Below are positions 13,258 through 28,200 of a DNA stretch of 64,000 nucleotides, piece by piece. The stretch is from Alligator mississippiensis (lineage: Eukaryota > Chordata > Crocodylia > Alligatoridae). The DNA lies in NCBI RefSeq assembly GCF_030867095.1, contig NC_081833.1, positions 71,863,395 to 71,927,394 on the forward strand, read 5' to 3'. Position 1 is the first letter of the stretch; every line of letters begins with the position of its first letter. The position numbers were made by a program, and so were the translations under genes. Below the pieces are notes generated by a model. That model saw only the letters and a program-made list of their open reading frames with translations, ran no database searches and was not told where the DNA came from.

Positions 13258-16200
13258 CTGTAGACAAAAAGAGAAGAAGTCACAAAAAGAATCAAGTGTG
13301 ACTTTAAATGAATGAGAATGCTGGCTCAAGGAACAACCACTAAACCTTCCAAAGGAACTGTTCAGGATAGCTTAATGTCAGCAAGGATAATGGATATTGA
13401 GGAAAAGATCATCTGCCATGGCCAAAAGGATGATTCGCTGCATTAAACACTAGCTAACAGTGCATGCATACACCACGTAAAATCACCTTCCTCAACACTG
13501 ATTATTTTAAAATAAACATTTGTCATTTGGGGAAAATTTTTGCTTTTAAAACAATGCAATTGTGATCTGCACAATAAGTCTGCTTTGTGTACAGGTGTTT
13601 CTCATAATCCCACAGCAGCTCCTGTACGTTCTGTCATGGGCAGAAATCAGCCTGTGTAAAGATAGGTCACATAACGAGCTCAGCCGCTCGAGTGAAGTGA
13701 AAGGATTCAGCCTTCTAATTCTCAAGACTTTCTTGCTTTTTATTTAAGTTGTCACATGGAGTGTCTTTTCTGGTATCAAGAAGCTTGCAGGGACAAAGGA
13801 ATGAGAGGAAGGCTTTGGCTGCATTTACATGGTAAACTCAGAAGGCTTTTTTCCATTAATGCATATAACCAAGCAATGCATCTTATCTAGACTGTTTGTC
13901 CTGGTGTCAGTGGCCGTTTCAGGCAAACTGGTACAACTAAGATTTTCCTGCAGACAGCTTTTACTAACATTTGAGAAGAGATCATCTGTTGTGAGGTGGC
14001 TACTTTTCATAATGTGCCATAAATGCTGATAAAGCTCCAAGTATAAAAACTGTAAGCTTACAATAACATTGCTGATCACACTGAACGACAGACCTGATGC
14101 AGAAGCAATGGAAGAAGAATTACCTACAGGTGTCTGAACAAAAAAACTCTCTCCTTTGGCAATTATGACAAAAATATATGTGCATTGACACCAGCATTAG
14201 ATGAAGCCATCAAATTCATTGTTACCTGGAATTAATGTGGATATTAAATCTGCTGGATGGGTGTGGAAAGAGAGAAAAAGCTGCTGAAGTGCAACAATGC
14301 AGAGTGCTTTTTTAAATTACTTTTCATATTGGGGAAAGAGGATGGAGGAGGTCTCAGCTATTTATTGACTTTACAGCAGCATCTTAATGTCAACAGAAAA
14401 TTGCCTTTAAATGACTACAGAATACATTTTTCTGCTTTGAATATTTTCTAAATTATCATTAAAAAATCATCATCATTGAGAGGCTAACTTAAACTGACAA
14501 ATGCTAATGGCAGTCATGCTGTTAGGGCATTGCATTGTAAATGTATCCTCTACCATCTAAAATAGGGTTGTCCAACTGCTAAGCAGTTGGGGGTGAATGC
14601 CCCTTGGACCATACCAGCAGGAGCCGCACAGCCCCTGGGCTACACCAGGGCAAGCCATGAGCCCTCCTGCACACCACATGTATGCCTGCTCTCCCTTCCC
14701 ATCGCCCACTGCAGAACTGAAGTGTGCACCCACCTCCTCCCACCACTCCTCTATAGCAAAATAACTACCCACCTCCTTCTGCCCTCCCCCCCACCTCAAT
14801 GCACAATGCATTTGGTTGGGCAGGAACTCCGGGGCCAAAACATAGCCCCTTGCAGTCTGCATGCCAACCACAGGCTGCAAGATGAACAGCCCTATTCTAA
14901 AATATTAACGGCATCTAATTAAGCATCAGGCAAACACTGTAAACAGAGCACTGGTAAACACCTGCACGCTAGTTTTGTGACAGCCCAAAGTAGGCTCTAG
15001 TGGCATGCAGAAATCCACTCATCTAGAAAGTATTTCTGTACTGGAGCCCATGAAATTGGAATATACAAAATAATAATAAAAACAGTAAAGTCTATCATGA
15101 TGATTTGAGCAGATTTTTTTTTTTTTTTAAATCAAGAAGTGGCAGAAAGCAAAGAGGTTACTTAAAAACCATGCTGATCACCACAAGATCTAGATCAAAA
15201 TACAATTCTATGTTTACAGTTCAGGTTAACAGGCAAGCCAGACATCCAACAGAACAAACGCACGGGACAAGATTTTCAGAAACACTCATATTCAACTGCC
15301 TCTCCTAATCTGGCTGCCTTAAATACACGCATGAAGTCATTTGTGCAAACATTTTTTCCAAGTTCAGTGTATAAATGGCTATTTGGTACAGGGTGATAAA
15401 TTAGCATACCAAATTATTTAAATATATATGCAAATTTAAACCACCTGGACTATAGAGGAAATATTTTAACCTTTATTCTACATATTATACAATTTAATAA
15501 ACTATATAATATGCAATCAATTAAATTGTATAATATGTAATTGTAATATAATTATGTGTTTTTAAAAATCTGTAGCAAGAAAAGAGGTACTTTCAAGAAC
15601 GCTTTGCACTTTCATTAGTACTAACTAAATTATTCCACTATTTGAGTTCTGATGCAGACTCTTCTCTAATTATTATTTTGTTAAAATGCATAAGCCACCT
15701 GTACATCCATCATCTGAAATGAACTTTTATCTCCTGTGTGTTAGAGATTTAGAAACTTGTCTCCAGCTTGGAAACATGCCTACAAATCACTTCAGCTTAC
15801 TACAACAGATTTCCTCTGCCAAAAACAGGAAACCCTCACTATTTGCGGGGTCGGCATTCGTGGTTTCAAATATTCACGAATGCTGAACCCACATCTTGAA
15901 TACAACTGCCGCTGCCACGCTCCCACCACCGCCACCGTGCCCTCCCCGCTCAGGCCGCCGGGGGCACTGTGTTCATGAATGCAGACGACATTCATGAATG
16001 CAGTGCCTTATTCGCGAGAACATTTCCCTGCAAATGGTGAGGGTCTCCTGTATTGAAATCCCGTAACAGGGTAATATATTTTGCAATCTGCAGAAAACAA
16101 AAGCTATTCATAATATTGAAATACCCTGATCAATCATTATCTCATATCATATCAGAAGAAGGTCCTATTAGGGAGAACCGAAAGTTTTTGTTTGACAAAA

Positions 16201-19200
16201 TATCAAAACTCTTCTAAATCAAAGGAAATATCCATCTCTGCTACCCCAAACTTTCTTCTTGTGTCCAGAGCCCTCCCTAGGGGGAATTGGGGTGACTGCC
16301 CCAGGCCCCGTGCTTTAGGGGGGCCCTCAGAGCTGGGCCAGCTTCACATCAGGCACTTGCCACCCCCCACCCCTGCTGCCAAGTCTAGGCCCCACATAGG
16401 CTGATTTGCCCCAGACCCCACACAGTTGTCTCTGCGTGTGCTCATGGAAAAGTTTAAAAACCTGGGAAAATAAGCCCCTTGTACAATTTACTAAGCTGCA
16501 TAATAATTATATTATTAATTGCTACACTTAATTGTTGCATGATAAAACGATCAACCAGAATTTTAGTATTACAATTTTTCTCTCTCTTTGAATCACATCA
16601 GGAGTATAGAAATTCAGTTTAAAAGAGAAAGTGGTGGCTATGGAGCTGAAGTTATACAAACCATTGCAACAATGACAGAACAACAACAGTGAACCTCTGA
16701 CCAACTTATTCAACTCAGACAGTCTGGAGGATAGGGCTAAGATTCAAAATGACCAAGATAAACTGGAAAAATACTCAAGAATAAAAATATAATTTAATTA
16801 ATAAAGTTCACCATCTATGCCAAGCTCCAAACACAAAACTGTTCTTCCTCCCTCAGTTCTCCTATGATAAGGAGATGCAAGAGAAGTGGTGCAGAACTAC
16901 AAAGGCAAAGATAATGTCACTGGGGGACAGTATGGGTAGATTTGAATCCAAGTAGAGAACCTCAATTCAAATCAATCATCCATTTTAATTACCGGTTCTA
17001 TCTTTATTTCAGTTATTTATTTTTTTTAAATAAATGTGCATGCTCGTTGGCTGCTGTAACCATTAAAGCATGTAGATTTACAACTGAACAGACCCTTCAT
17101 CATGTATTTTGTACATCTTTTTTGCCATCAAGGAAGAAGCACTATACCTAAATAATTTATTTAAACAATTATATAGCTTAGTAGATGCATGTTAATTATA
17201 CATTTTCATGTCAGAAAATACTAAAAGATATATTACTTCTTTACTTCCTAATTAACGTTTGATCATGATCGGTGTCAAACAGCTGCATTAAGATGCTGAT
17301 GAATTCAAAACACACAAAAACAGCATGTATAGTTGTTTTTTATTAAGCAACACAAGCTTGAATATTTTAGAAACTTTGAACTTCGACATAAGCTTGAGAA
17401 CTGTGTCGATCAGAGCTCAGGGAAGGAGAAGCTATACAACAGACGTACGAGACCAGCCAGGTGGGCTCAGCGAGGATTCTGACAAGGTACATGGCGCTGT
17501 TTCCTGGGACACAGGCTGCCTCCCTGCACTGACTTTGCGGGTACTTTGTACAAGTAGCCAGCCTAGGATATCCACAGGATGAAGCCCTTTATTAAATATA
17601 CAGCCTAAATAGGCTGAAAGATTTATAAGCTTCAAGCTTATAGTTTTGGACAGAGGCTTTGGATCCTGCATACTCGGTTTTTTAACATTAAACATTTTAA
17701 GAGATTACAAACATAGGTCCTATCATTTTGCATTAAATTCAGATTTTATTTTACAGCAGGTTTAAAAGGAAAAATTAAACCAATTTGATAAATTAAAAAA
17801 GAAAAAGCAAGTACTTTTTTTTTTTTTTTTAATCAATCCTACCAGGAAAATGTTGGATGGACATATCTGTCAGCTTTGTGGCCTCTTTACAGTAGTAGAC
17901 ACATGAAGGGACCACGGTAGAAATAACTGGGCAGTCTGTGACAAAGAATAAAGCTTTGAATTATCCTCTTGAGAGGAACGTGTTGTCTAAATGAAAAAGT
18001 GGAAAAAGTAAGAAGTACCTGCATCTACATGCCCATGAAACTGGCTGACAATTTCAGTACAATTTTCCACCTTCCCTACAGGTCTGTGACAGAAATTTGT
18101 TAAATGCATTGATTTGTGGTCAGCACAGCATTTCCACTAGGTAAACAGATTAAAAGAGAATTACTTGAGTGCAACATAATTTGTGGCATTACATGATCAA
18201 ATTCTGCAAAAACACCCTTAAATTCTGTGACACTGGTAATATCATTCAACATAAATTCATTTCTACCTCCATATTCCATCTCACGGCTAAAAAGTATGAT
18301 TGCTTGAAAGCTGGTCTATTGTTTTTAAGAATTACCCCTTTTCCCCAGCACATCTCAAGCAGCTCACAGCTCAGAACCTGCCTTCTTTTGATGTAGCAAG
18401 GAGGAAATTTGGAACTGCAGAGGTTGGGTAACCTCATCAACTCCTGGTCTCCCCACCCTATACAACGATGCACAGCAATCCAACTCGTTCTGCCCGGTGA
18501 AGGTGGGAAGCTGGAGAGCATGAAGCAGCTCTCTGGGAGGGAGAAACACAATGCAAGTGCCAAAGCCACAAATCTTGCATGTTTGGCTGAAGAAAAATGA
18601 TGTTCTTTCAAAAAAAACTACTACATTCTGCGACATACTGGAAAGACCCCAAATTCCCATATCACAGGATCAAAAAGACTGCAGGATGCCCTGATTTAAG
18701 ATGAATTGAGACAAGTCATAACCTTTAGCAATACTGCTTTGCTATCAGTAACTGCTCTTGACTGATGGAGTATTGTCTTCCTGTAATATTTTTATGGATC
18801 TCTTCTGATAGACATGAAATTTATTTGGGGGTCAGGGAGGAAAAGGAGGGGAATCCTCAAACTTCCCCTACAATTCATGCCCCCTCAAAAAGCTCACAGT
18901 TCTGGGGTACAGCAGTCCATGTACATGATTATTAAAACAGTGTCTAAATATTCACCTTAAGAAAAGTTTAAAACTTGTCTGGAGGGGGAAAAAGCCCAAA
19001 GAAACATGAGAAAAGGATCAAGGTAAATTACTTTTGAAATAAATCTTATGCTCCTACGTAAGCTCTTAACTTGTATGATTTTAAGAACGTCTGATTTTAC
19101 ACACACCAAAAATGCACTGGGGTTACAAAGCAGAACTTGCATTAAAGGCTGTGGTTGTCAGGGGCACAAAGGAAATGTTTTTATTCAAAACCTGGAATAG

Positions 19201-22200
19201 CCAGTCTCATCAGCGCCCAGTGAGTTTCCCTGGCTTTGGCAGGGCAAAAGAAGGACCAGAACTTTCAATCAAGAGACTGACCTGGTGGAAAATTTAACTC
19301 TCTTCCCTTTCAACCTCTTGTCAAGTACTTCCTCAGGGAAGTCTTGCTGTTTAACCCACAAGCTAGTTCAGTGTACTTCCATGGAAACTCCAAATGCGCT
19401 CACTAAGTCTCCCTTTGATCCACTTTCATCTGCCTCCCGGTCTGTCTCAATCATGTAGCACTCCCGACATTCTGATCCACGGATCTTTTCCTTAATGAAC
19501 CCAGTGAGACCGGTGGCAAGAATAGGGTGGCATAGAGATGAGAATAACCAGTGTCAAGAGATCCTGGTTCAATACAGGTAAGAGGCCAGAGAAATGACAG
19601 CCCTAGGTAAGGACGCCACCACCAAAATGAGAAGCTGTCTTCTACAGGAGTTCTCAACTGTGCGGGTCAGGAAAGTGGAGTCAGAAAGTTGATATGCTGT
19701 TGAGAACAAGAAGCAAGTGACTTCTAGGACAGAAGCCAAATGCAACACCATGTACTTGTGGGTGGTAGGCTGGAATTTTCTCAGATGATGAAAAGCAGCA
19801 TCACTGGCCACCCTCACTTCTGTGTCAGTATCTTGAAGACAGATGGATGGAAACTCCACACTGAGCTGTCGACTATTTAACTGCCAGGTCATTCAGCTGT
19901 CAAACAAGTTGACCTTGTGTGTGTAATCCTGGACTTAGGCTACGTACGTTTGCCCACAGGGGACAGCCTAGATTTTCTCCTTCAGATTCAGTGACCTGGT
20001 AGTCCTCTGTTTGTTCACATAATAATGACAGATGACAACACAGAGACTGGCTAGTATGTGATGGCCCTACAAATGACCCTTAAGGGACTGCCAGCCTGGA
20101 GTTTGTAATAAGAAGCTTCCTCTGAGATCAGCATGAATAGAGAGTAAACTAGTCCAGTCAAAATGGCTGAATTCCAGGGAGAACATGCTCCTTATTTGTT
20201 TCTCAATAACTTACAGCCTTAACTGAAGGTCCTCTATGGTCTAAAATAGGAAAGGGGAAGAAAAGAGCGTAAATGATTTTAAGGTTTTTAGGCATAATTG
20301 CCGATAGTATTTGAGCAGGAACACTGGATCTACTGCTAGAGACAGAACAGTTATCAGTGTTAAAAAGCAACAAGAGAGCTCTCTGAAAAAGCCATTTTCC
20401 CTACCACAAAGAGACTTCCTACCCTCACAAAATCAAAACGGTTCTTAATCCTGGCAGGAATCCAAGGAAAGGTAACGTGCTTCCCAGTGTCCAGGCTTTT
20501 TTTATGCTGGCTGATCTGCTATCTTGGGCCTAAAGCTTGATGAGTTTTAGGAGAGTGGTGTAGGTGCAAGCTGTGAAGCAGAAATGCCTGCTAGGTCAAA
20601 AAGAAAAAAAAATAGGAATGCAAACATATACAACTTCACCTGCTGGACCAAGAGGAAAAAGGTTACTTACCAAAATGTAGAGCAGCAAAGTTTGAAAGCC
20701 TTCAGTACTCCGCCAATGAAGACAGCAGGGGATTAGGTTCTCATTGCTGCTCACCAGCAAAACAGACAGGTGCTTTTTATACTGGGGCAAAAATCAAGCC
20801 CTTCCCTTCCCTATGTCAACAGGTCTGGTCCTACCTCCTAGCATGCAGAAGCAGGCAATCAACACACTTCACATAATGAGTACAAGATAGCCTTTTCCAG
20901 TCTGTATATTCTCACAAATGCCCACGCCGCAGCTCCTGATTATCAGTAACAAGTCTATTTGATATGTGGCTTCAATGTGATGTTGACTGTTTACCACTGA
21001 CCTTTTAGAAGGAATCTGCACGTCAGACCCAAACCAAAGTACTTATCAGAAGTTACTGGTCACGGGTCCATTTAAAAAATAAAATAAAATAAAATAAAAT
21101 AAAATAAACCTGAAGGCAACATCATTATTTTTAGGACAGGGAAGACATATTGGGAAAATGGCCCAGTTTTTCCAGCTACAGTTCAGGCTATCACACATCT
21201 GATGAATGTTTAAGTTTAAGAGCTTATCTTAGCCTGCCACTTCCTGCAGAAAAAAATAAATAGATGCAGTAAAGCATGCACATTTATGTTGTTGCTAAAT
21301 TGATGTGCTAGTTTCTAGGGCTGCTGGTGGAGATCTGTTAATGTTTATTTTCTTGTCAAAAATCCACACACCATTAAGAAGCAGCTGCTGGCTCGGGGTT
21401 TTTCTTGTTTGTTTGTTTGTTTTTGCAGAAGGTTGCAGCTTCCTTCCTATTATCTGCGACTCATCTGAAACCGTGCCACACTGCAAGAGCCGAGCCAGGA
21501 AAGCAACAGTCCAAGGTCACATTTTTCATCTACGAACGCTAAGCTTGTGTTGGAAATTATGATCTCCCCAGGTCACCTAGATCAAATTAAGGTAGTAATT
21601 ATCAACAACCCAACCAGAAAGTTAAAATCTGCTCTCAATTGTTAAGCTGACATGTCATCCAATAGCATGCTATCAGTTTTTTCCCCAAGCACCACTGACT
21701 GGGAGATGCTAACCATTTTTCTCCAACTCATGCCTCATCAGTTATCCAGGTCTTTGTCACCTATAGATTGAATTATTACAATGCACATTTTGCGAAGTTA
21801 CAGGCCGCTTGGAGTGGCTATAAACATATCCCTAAATAAATGCCTATCTAATGAGAAATGCATCTGCTTACCAGCATCTATCAGCTAGCAAGAAAGACAC
21901 TGGTAAGCAAGTGAGCAGATGCCTATCTCAGAGCACATTTCAAAAGGGCTCCAAATTGAACTGGAAGCCAGCTCATTTCTGGAAGCAATACACAATGTTT
22001 AAAGTAAGTCCTACGTGGGATGAAACACTTATGTCAAAGACAACCCACCCTGCGTTATCCATGCTAGCTGAGACTAGACAGAAACATCCAGATACACCGT
22101 TCTCAGATGCATACACCAGGAAACTAATGACAGACTTCAGACAGTTCTGGAAATCATTAACTTTGGGAAACAATGAAAGCCTATTTATTTTGACTCTGAC

Positions 22201-25200
22201 AAGGTCTGGAATATTTTTGTTGACATATCAACTTCTAGATACTGGTCATATAGATATATAACACACAGAAACATATAAACAAACAGACACACTATAAATC
22301 ACATTTTTGCTAGGTGAATGAATGTTAAGACTGGATTTTTAGCCTGGCATACTTTTTCCTATGACAGCCTGTGTACATAAAACAAGCTACTCCCTTGAGC
22401 CATTGCTCTTAATTGCTTAAACATCTCCTTGTAACCTGTTTTTATCGTGTCTATGCTACAATGCCAACAGTAAATGGCTAGACAACGGACCAGTAAGAGT
22501 AAATACTTAACTGATTCCACCTGCTGATTACTAACAGGCTCTCACTGTTATCCAGTGCCCTTAACTCCACAAACTCCTCCATTTGTTTTAAATTAGGTCA
22601 ATGCTTTAGGGCATATGGTACTTATTTTGCCTGATGGTTTCTATAAGATCATATACAGGACTCAGGCAGGCAAGGTTCTTTGAGTTGATGTGATATCTTT
22701 TATTAAACCAATTCAGTGTTTGGGAAAAAGTTCTTAGCAAGCCTTCAGGTGCAAGCACCCTTCTTCAAGGTATGCTGGACTCAAGCTTTTGAAGTGTGTA
22801 TGACTGTTCCTATCTACGAAGTGCTTGGACACACACTCACACAAGACCAGGCTGAAAATCCTGAACTAGGTAACTTTACACTTCTAGGCAAAGTCTGCGC
22901 CTAACTTAGAAGACTAAAAAGTAAATTCCCATACGGACAGGTCCTATCCTAATTACCCAGGCGGAGAATTTCTTTGCAGCCTCCTCTAAAACACAAAGTA
23001 CTATTTCCGGAGACAGAATGCTAGACTACATATAACACATTACTCTGATATTCAATTCCCATGTTCCTATACAATTTTTAAAAATCCTTCCAAATAAAGG
23101 CTTCAAAGTAAAAAGACTAACTATAAACACATTTCTAAGTCAGTGGCTTGTAGTTATATCATTAAATCAGAAAAAATACATGACAGGCACTACTTTGCAG
23201 CTTCTCTTATGAAGAACGACAGCTGGGAGTCCAGTTTTGAGGTTATACTGGCATTTACAAGTAGAAGTGTCACAGTGAGTTAAGGCAAAGTCAAATAAAG
23301 AAATGAAGACTTTTACTGGAGAATGAAGACATTTTCTTAAAAAATGCCTTCAGAAAACATGAATCAAATAACCTGCAGCTCAAGCAGATGCCCACAAAGA
23401 TTAACACAAAATACTCGAAGAGGTACAAAAGTGTATAAACATTAACTGTTAAATTAAGGAGGTAAGGAGAAGAAACCATAAGGAAAAAAGGTTTACTCAG
23501 TTCTTTCACAATGTTCTCTCCTTTTTAAATTACAACAATTCTCAGTACTCTTGGACTTCAGCTTCTGTCTTTGAATGAACCGAAAAGATCTTTGTGTTTA
23601 TTAAAAAAAAAGTTCTCTCCCCACTTCAACTCCTTGAACTCTGAATCTATCCACTCTTCATACAAAACTTGAAATTCAATTTAAGCTACTACATGATGGA
23701 CACATAAGAAGATGTTTGCTGATGTTACATGGCTTAGACTGCTGTTGCTGACTCCAAACCAGCTCAACGCCATTCTATTATTGGTTAAAACTCTGTTACA
23801 AACCAATATGCCCAAACTGAACTAGGCAAGTGTTCGAACATCCTTGACATTTTGCTGACCCAAGATGCAGAGCAAACAAACACACTGAAGTGCGATTGCC
23901 AAAATGCTGTACCCTTTTGCCAAAATAAGGCTGCCAGAAGTATTGTTGATCATGTTCCACCTTGCTTAGGATGCCACAGTTCTGCAGAGGTGGTTTTGCA
24001 ACACAAAGTTATTTCAATTTTTAAGTGCGCTAGATTTTTAAGCTGAGACAAAATTAACTGTACTGGTTCACCAAAGACTAAAATTACTGAGTGGCGAGTC
24101 AGGTCATGGCATCACGTTCTTGCAATATTCAAGACAAGAGATTCTCGATGTGGAACGCCTTCCTCTGCCCTCCACCCAAAAAATAATAATTCCACATAAA
24201 ATGCTGCATCTACGAACCTATGATCAACTGGAAATAGTATGGATTGGGGACAAAAATTGAATACATTTTTCTAGACATGGAAAGTCAGTTCTCTCATTAT
24301 TATGTATACCCTATTTCTAGCAAAAATGACCCGTTCACTAAAACACGCCCATTCTCCCCTAAGAGTTCAGGAACAGTGTTAACCTTCCATTAACTTGTGA
24401 TACAGTTTGGCAGGAAGAAAATATTCCACATTTTGACAAAAGGGTTACCTGCCAACTCTAGTCCATGGTGTAGTTAGGCAGGACTGAGCTTGGAGTACAG
24501 TTTCAGTTCAAATTGATATAATTTTATTGTTCATCTAGCTTATAGGCATCACAATCAATACTAATGAAGAAGAATGGTGTTGGGGAACATGTGTAGAAAG
24601 TATAAAGGTGCAGTATGAACTGTAAACACTGGGTGGTTGGGAAGAAAGAACAAGTAGTAGGAGTTGGGCAAGGAGAAAAGAAAAAAAAAAAGAAAAGATG
24701 AGAACTAAAAATGAGTAAGAGACAAAACCACTGGCTCTAAATAACTTCCTATCCTCCATTTTCCTCTAGCTCTCCCATCAAAATACACACACAAATCGGA
24801 AGTCATACATTAGAAAGAGGAGAAATGATACAGACAGAAGAAAATATACACTGAACTTGCTACAACTAAATAAAACAGATAGAGAAATAAAGATATAGGA
24901 GCCTGGCCTTTCCTTTTAGTCACTATCCAGTTACAAAAATTCCACCACTGAGATTTTCCCAACTCATTACTCATTCAGACAATATAACAATTGTTGCTGC
25001 AATGTATAAATACGTTTTTAAATGGACTTGGATTACACTTTATCCTTACCCTCTGGAGTGTAGGTACGTGGGTCAGGTACCTACATAAAGGCAACTTTTG
25101 CTGTCCTACTTATACAAGATCAATACAAACCCTTAACACACAGAGAAATTTTGATGGGAGTAAACAACACACTATTCTGAAGTTAACAACCAACGAAGTC

Positions 25201-28200
25201 CAGTTAAATAAAGTTTATACATTTAAAAAGATTTTCCACAACCTATCATTTTAAATTTTTATACTTGTTCAGTAAAGAACAGCCTCACCTTGGATTCCTT
25301 TGTGCACCTTGATGTTTATGGCTGTCAGCATATCTTTTTCGACAGGAACAAACCAGAGGTATTCTTTGATCCAAAAACAGAAATGTGATAAAAAGCTAGT
25401 AATCAAAAGCTTTCTCTGTACTGTACTCTTTCCTTTATTTTCATTGAGTGCAGCCAGGATAACAAGGTGGGCTTTGGATTTAGTCACACAGGAGAGACAA
25501 CAGGTCAGTTTAAAATCAGTGATCTTAATCTACAAGAAACAGGTTGGAAACAGCCCTATTTGAAGTTGCTTGGAAAGAACAGAATGACTGATAGAGTGCC
25601 ATATTTCTAGACTACATCACAGAACAAAAGCTGAATTTAAGAAGAAAATACTTTAATTTTGATTGCTTTAATTAAAAAAAACACGTTATTTTAACATAAA
25701 TGCCACTCATACCCTGCTGAATAAGCCTAACTCAATTGCTATATCTCAGTGAAATCTTTTCAGGACAAAGCGTGCCACCTGAGAAAAATAGTCATAAAAT
25801 GCTAATATCTATTAAATGGTAATGACTGGTTCACTAGCTTATGGATTTAGTGCCCACTCCTCCCAGGAAAGCCAACATGCAGCTCATGGAGTTCCTTCAG
25901 CATGACATTAGTCTTTAACATATAGATTTGGTTTTCTTGCTAGTACAGTTGAATGAAGAGATCTTAGATATATTTTTCGCATCAAAGGCAGGAGAGGGCA
26001 AACAAAATGATAAAATTTTTGGTTTCCCCAAAGATAACTGTATAAGTCCTCATATTTTCTTGATTTTAAAAAGAGTCAAAGAGCTCCCATTTATAAAAAC
26101 TATGGCCCAGCTGCAGTACAAGGTTGACCTAATAGCAGTATATCCCCTGTAGTACAGGGATGGCCTAAATATGGCCTAATTGTAGTTCTGTGCTGTAATA
26201 TGGTACAGAAGCTGCAGTCAAAAACAGGGCTTAATTATGTTAGATGTATGAACAAGCAAAAAGTAAACTCCCTGCCACTGATAATTCAATTAAGAAAAAA
26301 AGGGCAAGTGGGGTGGCACAAGCAGACCAAAAGATATTGAGCATAAAAAGTAAGAAATCCAATGAAACAAAATGGAAGCGACAGTCTAAGCTATGTAAAA
26401 CAAGTTTCTGGAAGCCAGGAAACAGCCTAACATGCACCATGTCAGCTAATCCTACAAGCACGGGGATGTCCAGTGCTTCTAGTCCCAGCCATGTCCACTA
26501 CTATAACAATTACAGAAACTCTGCTGCATATTGGACCCTGGAAGGCAAGTAATTTTAATGATTAAATGCGTTTGTTCCTGCTCTGAATAAAGTGAAAAGT
26601 CTTAATGAGGTGCAAATAACCAGGCACAAACTGAGTGTCACTCATTAAGTAACAATCTGTATGAGGTGCAAACAGCTGAGCCAGCACACTTAATTCTAAG
26701 TGGTGCTTTTAATATTGGTATCAATGGGTTGCAAATGGCTAGTCACCTGCACAATTTAATGAGTTATTCATATTACCCTTGGGCATCTTAAGTGGCTTAC
26801 ACTGGACCGCAATGCACTGCAATATTGTAGAGAACATTATGTGTCTACATGATGATCCATAAGACCCTTGTGGGGCTTTTCTTTTTAATATATTGATACC
26901 TGCTGTGCTGCAGTGTCCTGCAAAAATGTGACAATTCCGGGAATAGAAATTCCATCCCTTTATGGTTTAAATATGAAAATTTCATAGCCTCAATGAACAT
27001 TTTGCAACTAATAAATGCTAGTGATTTGACTATTGAATGTACTTCAATTCTCAGGATAATCCCCAGTTTCTGGACTATTTAAAAATAGTCAACAAGCTGG
27101 ACTATATAAAACCTGAAAGTAAATGAATAAGACGGCCATTTCTTCACTCTGTGTTTTGCAACTCCTTCTTAAAGTCTGACGGTATCTGTTAGATTTAGAG
27201 CAGTGGTTTGCATCCAGGCTGGTGCAGTGCCCCCAGGTCTGTGAAACTGTTAGGGGTGCCATGATGCAGGCACTGCCATGGCGGCATCAGCCAGGTTAAA
27301 GTGCCAGAAGACTTTAACGTGCACACACCCAATAACCCTAAATCAAGCAGGAGAGCCAGCTTGTACTGAAGTCCTTTCCCTGTCTGCCCCCACAACCCTC
27401 CTCTCAGAAACAGAGGCACAAGGGACAGTTCAAACTGCCCTGAACACCTGTTTCTGAGTGATACCATGCAGGGTTGGAATGGGAAAGGACTGAAGCACAA
27501 GCCAGCCCTCCTACCTGCTTTAGGTTAATCAGAGAGCTATAATGCAGGCAGAAGGGTATGCAAGCTCCAGCCCTTCCCCGTCTTCCTGCGCAGCAGGCAC
27601 ATATGGTACTTCTACTTGGCTACAGTAGCGATGGCAGCACGTTGGCTGAGAGCCACTGAGGTAAGTTGAGGCAGCACATTTTAGTCTGGTGGAAGCATGC
27701 AGTGCAACCGAGGCATACATTGCAGGTATTGTGCACTTAAGTGGCTAACTGCGCAATTACCTGGAGACCAGCTATACTTGCAAAATAACTATCACGTAAT
27801 AAAAAGCTCCAACCAGCTGTAAAAGTTTGACCTTGAAAATGTGTACTAACTTTATAGCTGGTCACTATTGAGCTTTAACTTGAACATATAGCAAGGCTCC
27901 TCTGTGGCTGGGAGCCCCTTGCACTATGCCCGGCGTAAAACCTCTGAGACTCCAAACCCTAGGGATCCCCAGGGGTCCATGCGGGGCAGTGGGGAGAAGC
28001 GGGATTAAAAAAAATAAATACACAGAATCACCATGAGGTGACCTGCCAGCCCCAGGGATTTACCCATACCCCTGGGGCTGGGGGAATCAACCTGGTCCCA
28101 GAAGCGCATGGGGTGTCCCTGCAGGTGGGAGTCCCTGAACTGGGGTGCAATGGGTTCCCAGCTGTGAGAGCATGTCAGTGCAGTGGACTAGGCTCCCCCT

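Noticed and set aside
21851-22261. A 136-codon open frame in intron 4
   Set aside because: No family motif, no codon or splice evidence, and length is within chance for this amount of DNA.
26244-26552. A 102-codon Lys/Ser-rich open frame in intron 4
   Set aside because: It was considered as a transposase remnant, but no BED finger, DDE or hAT dimerisation motif is visible.
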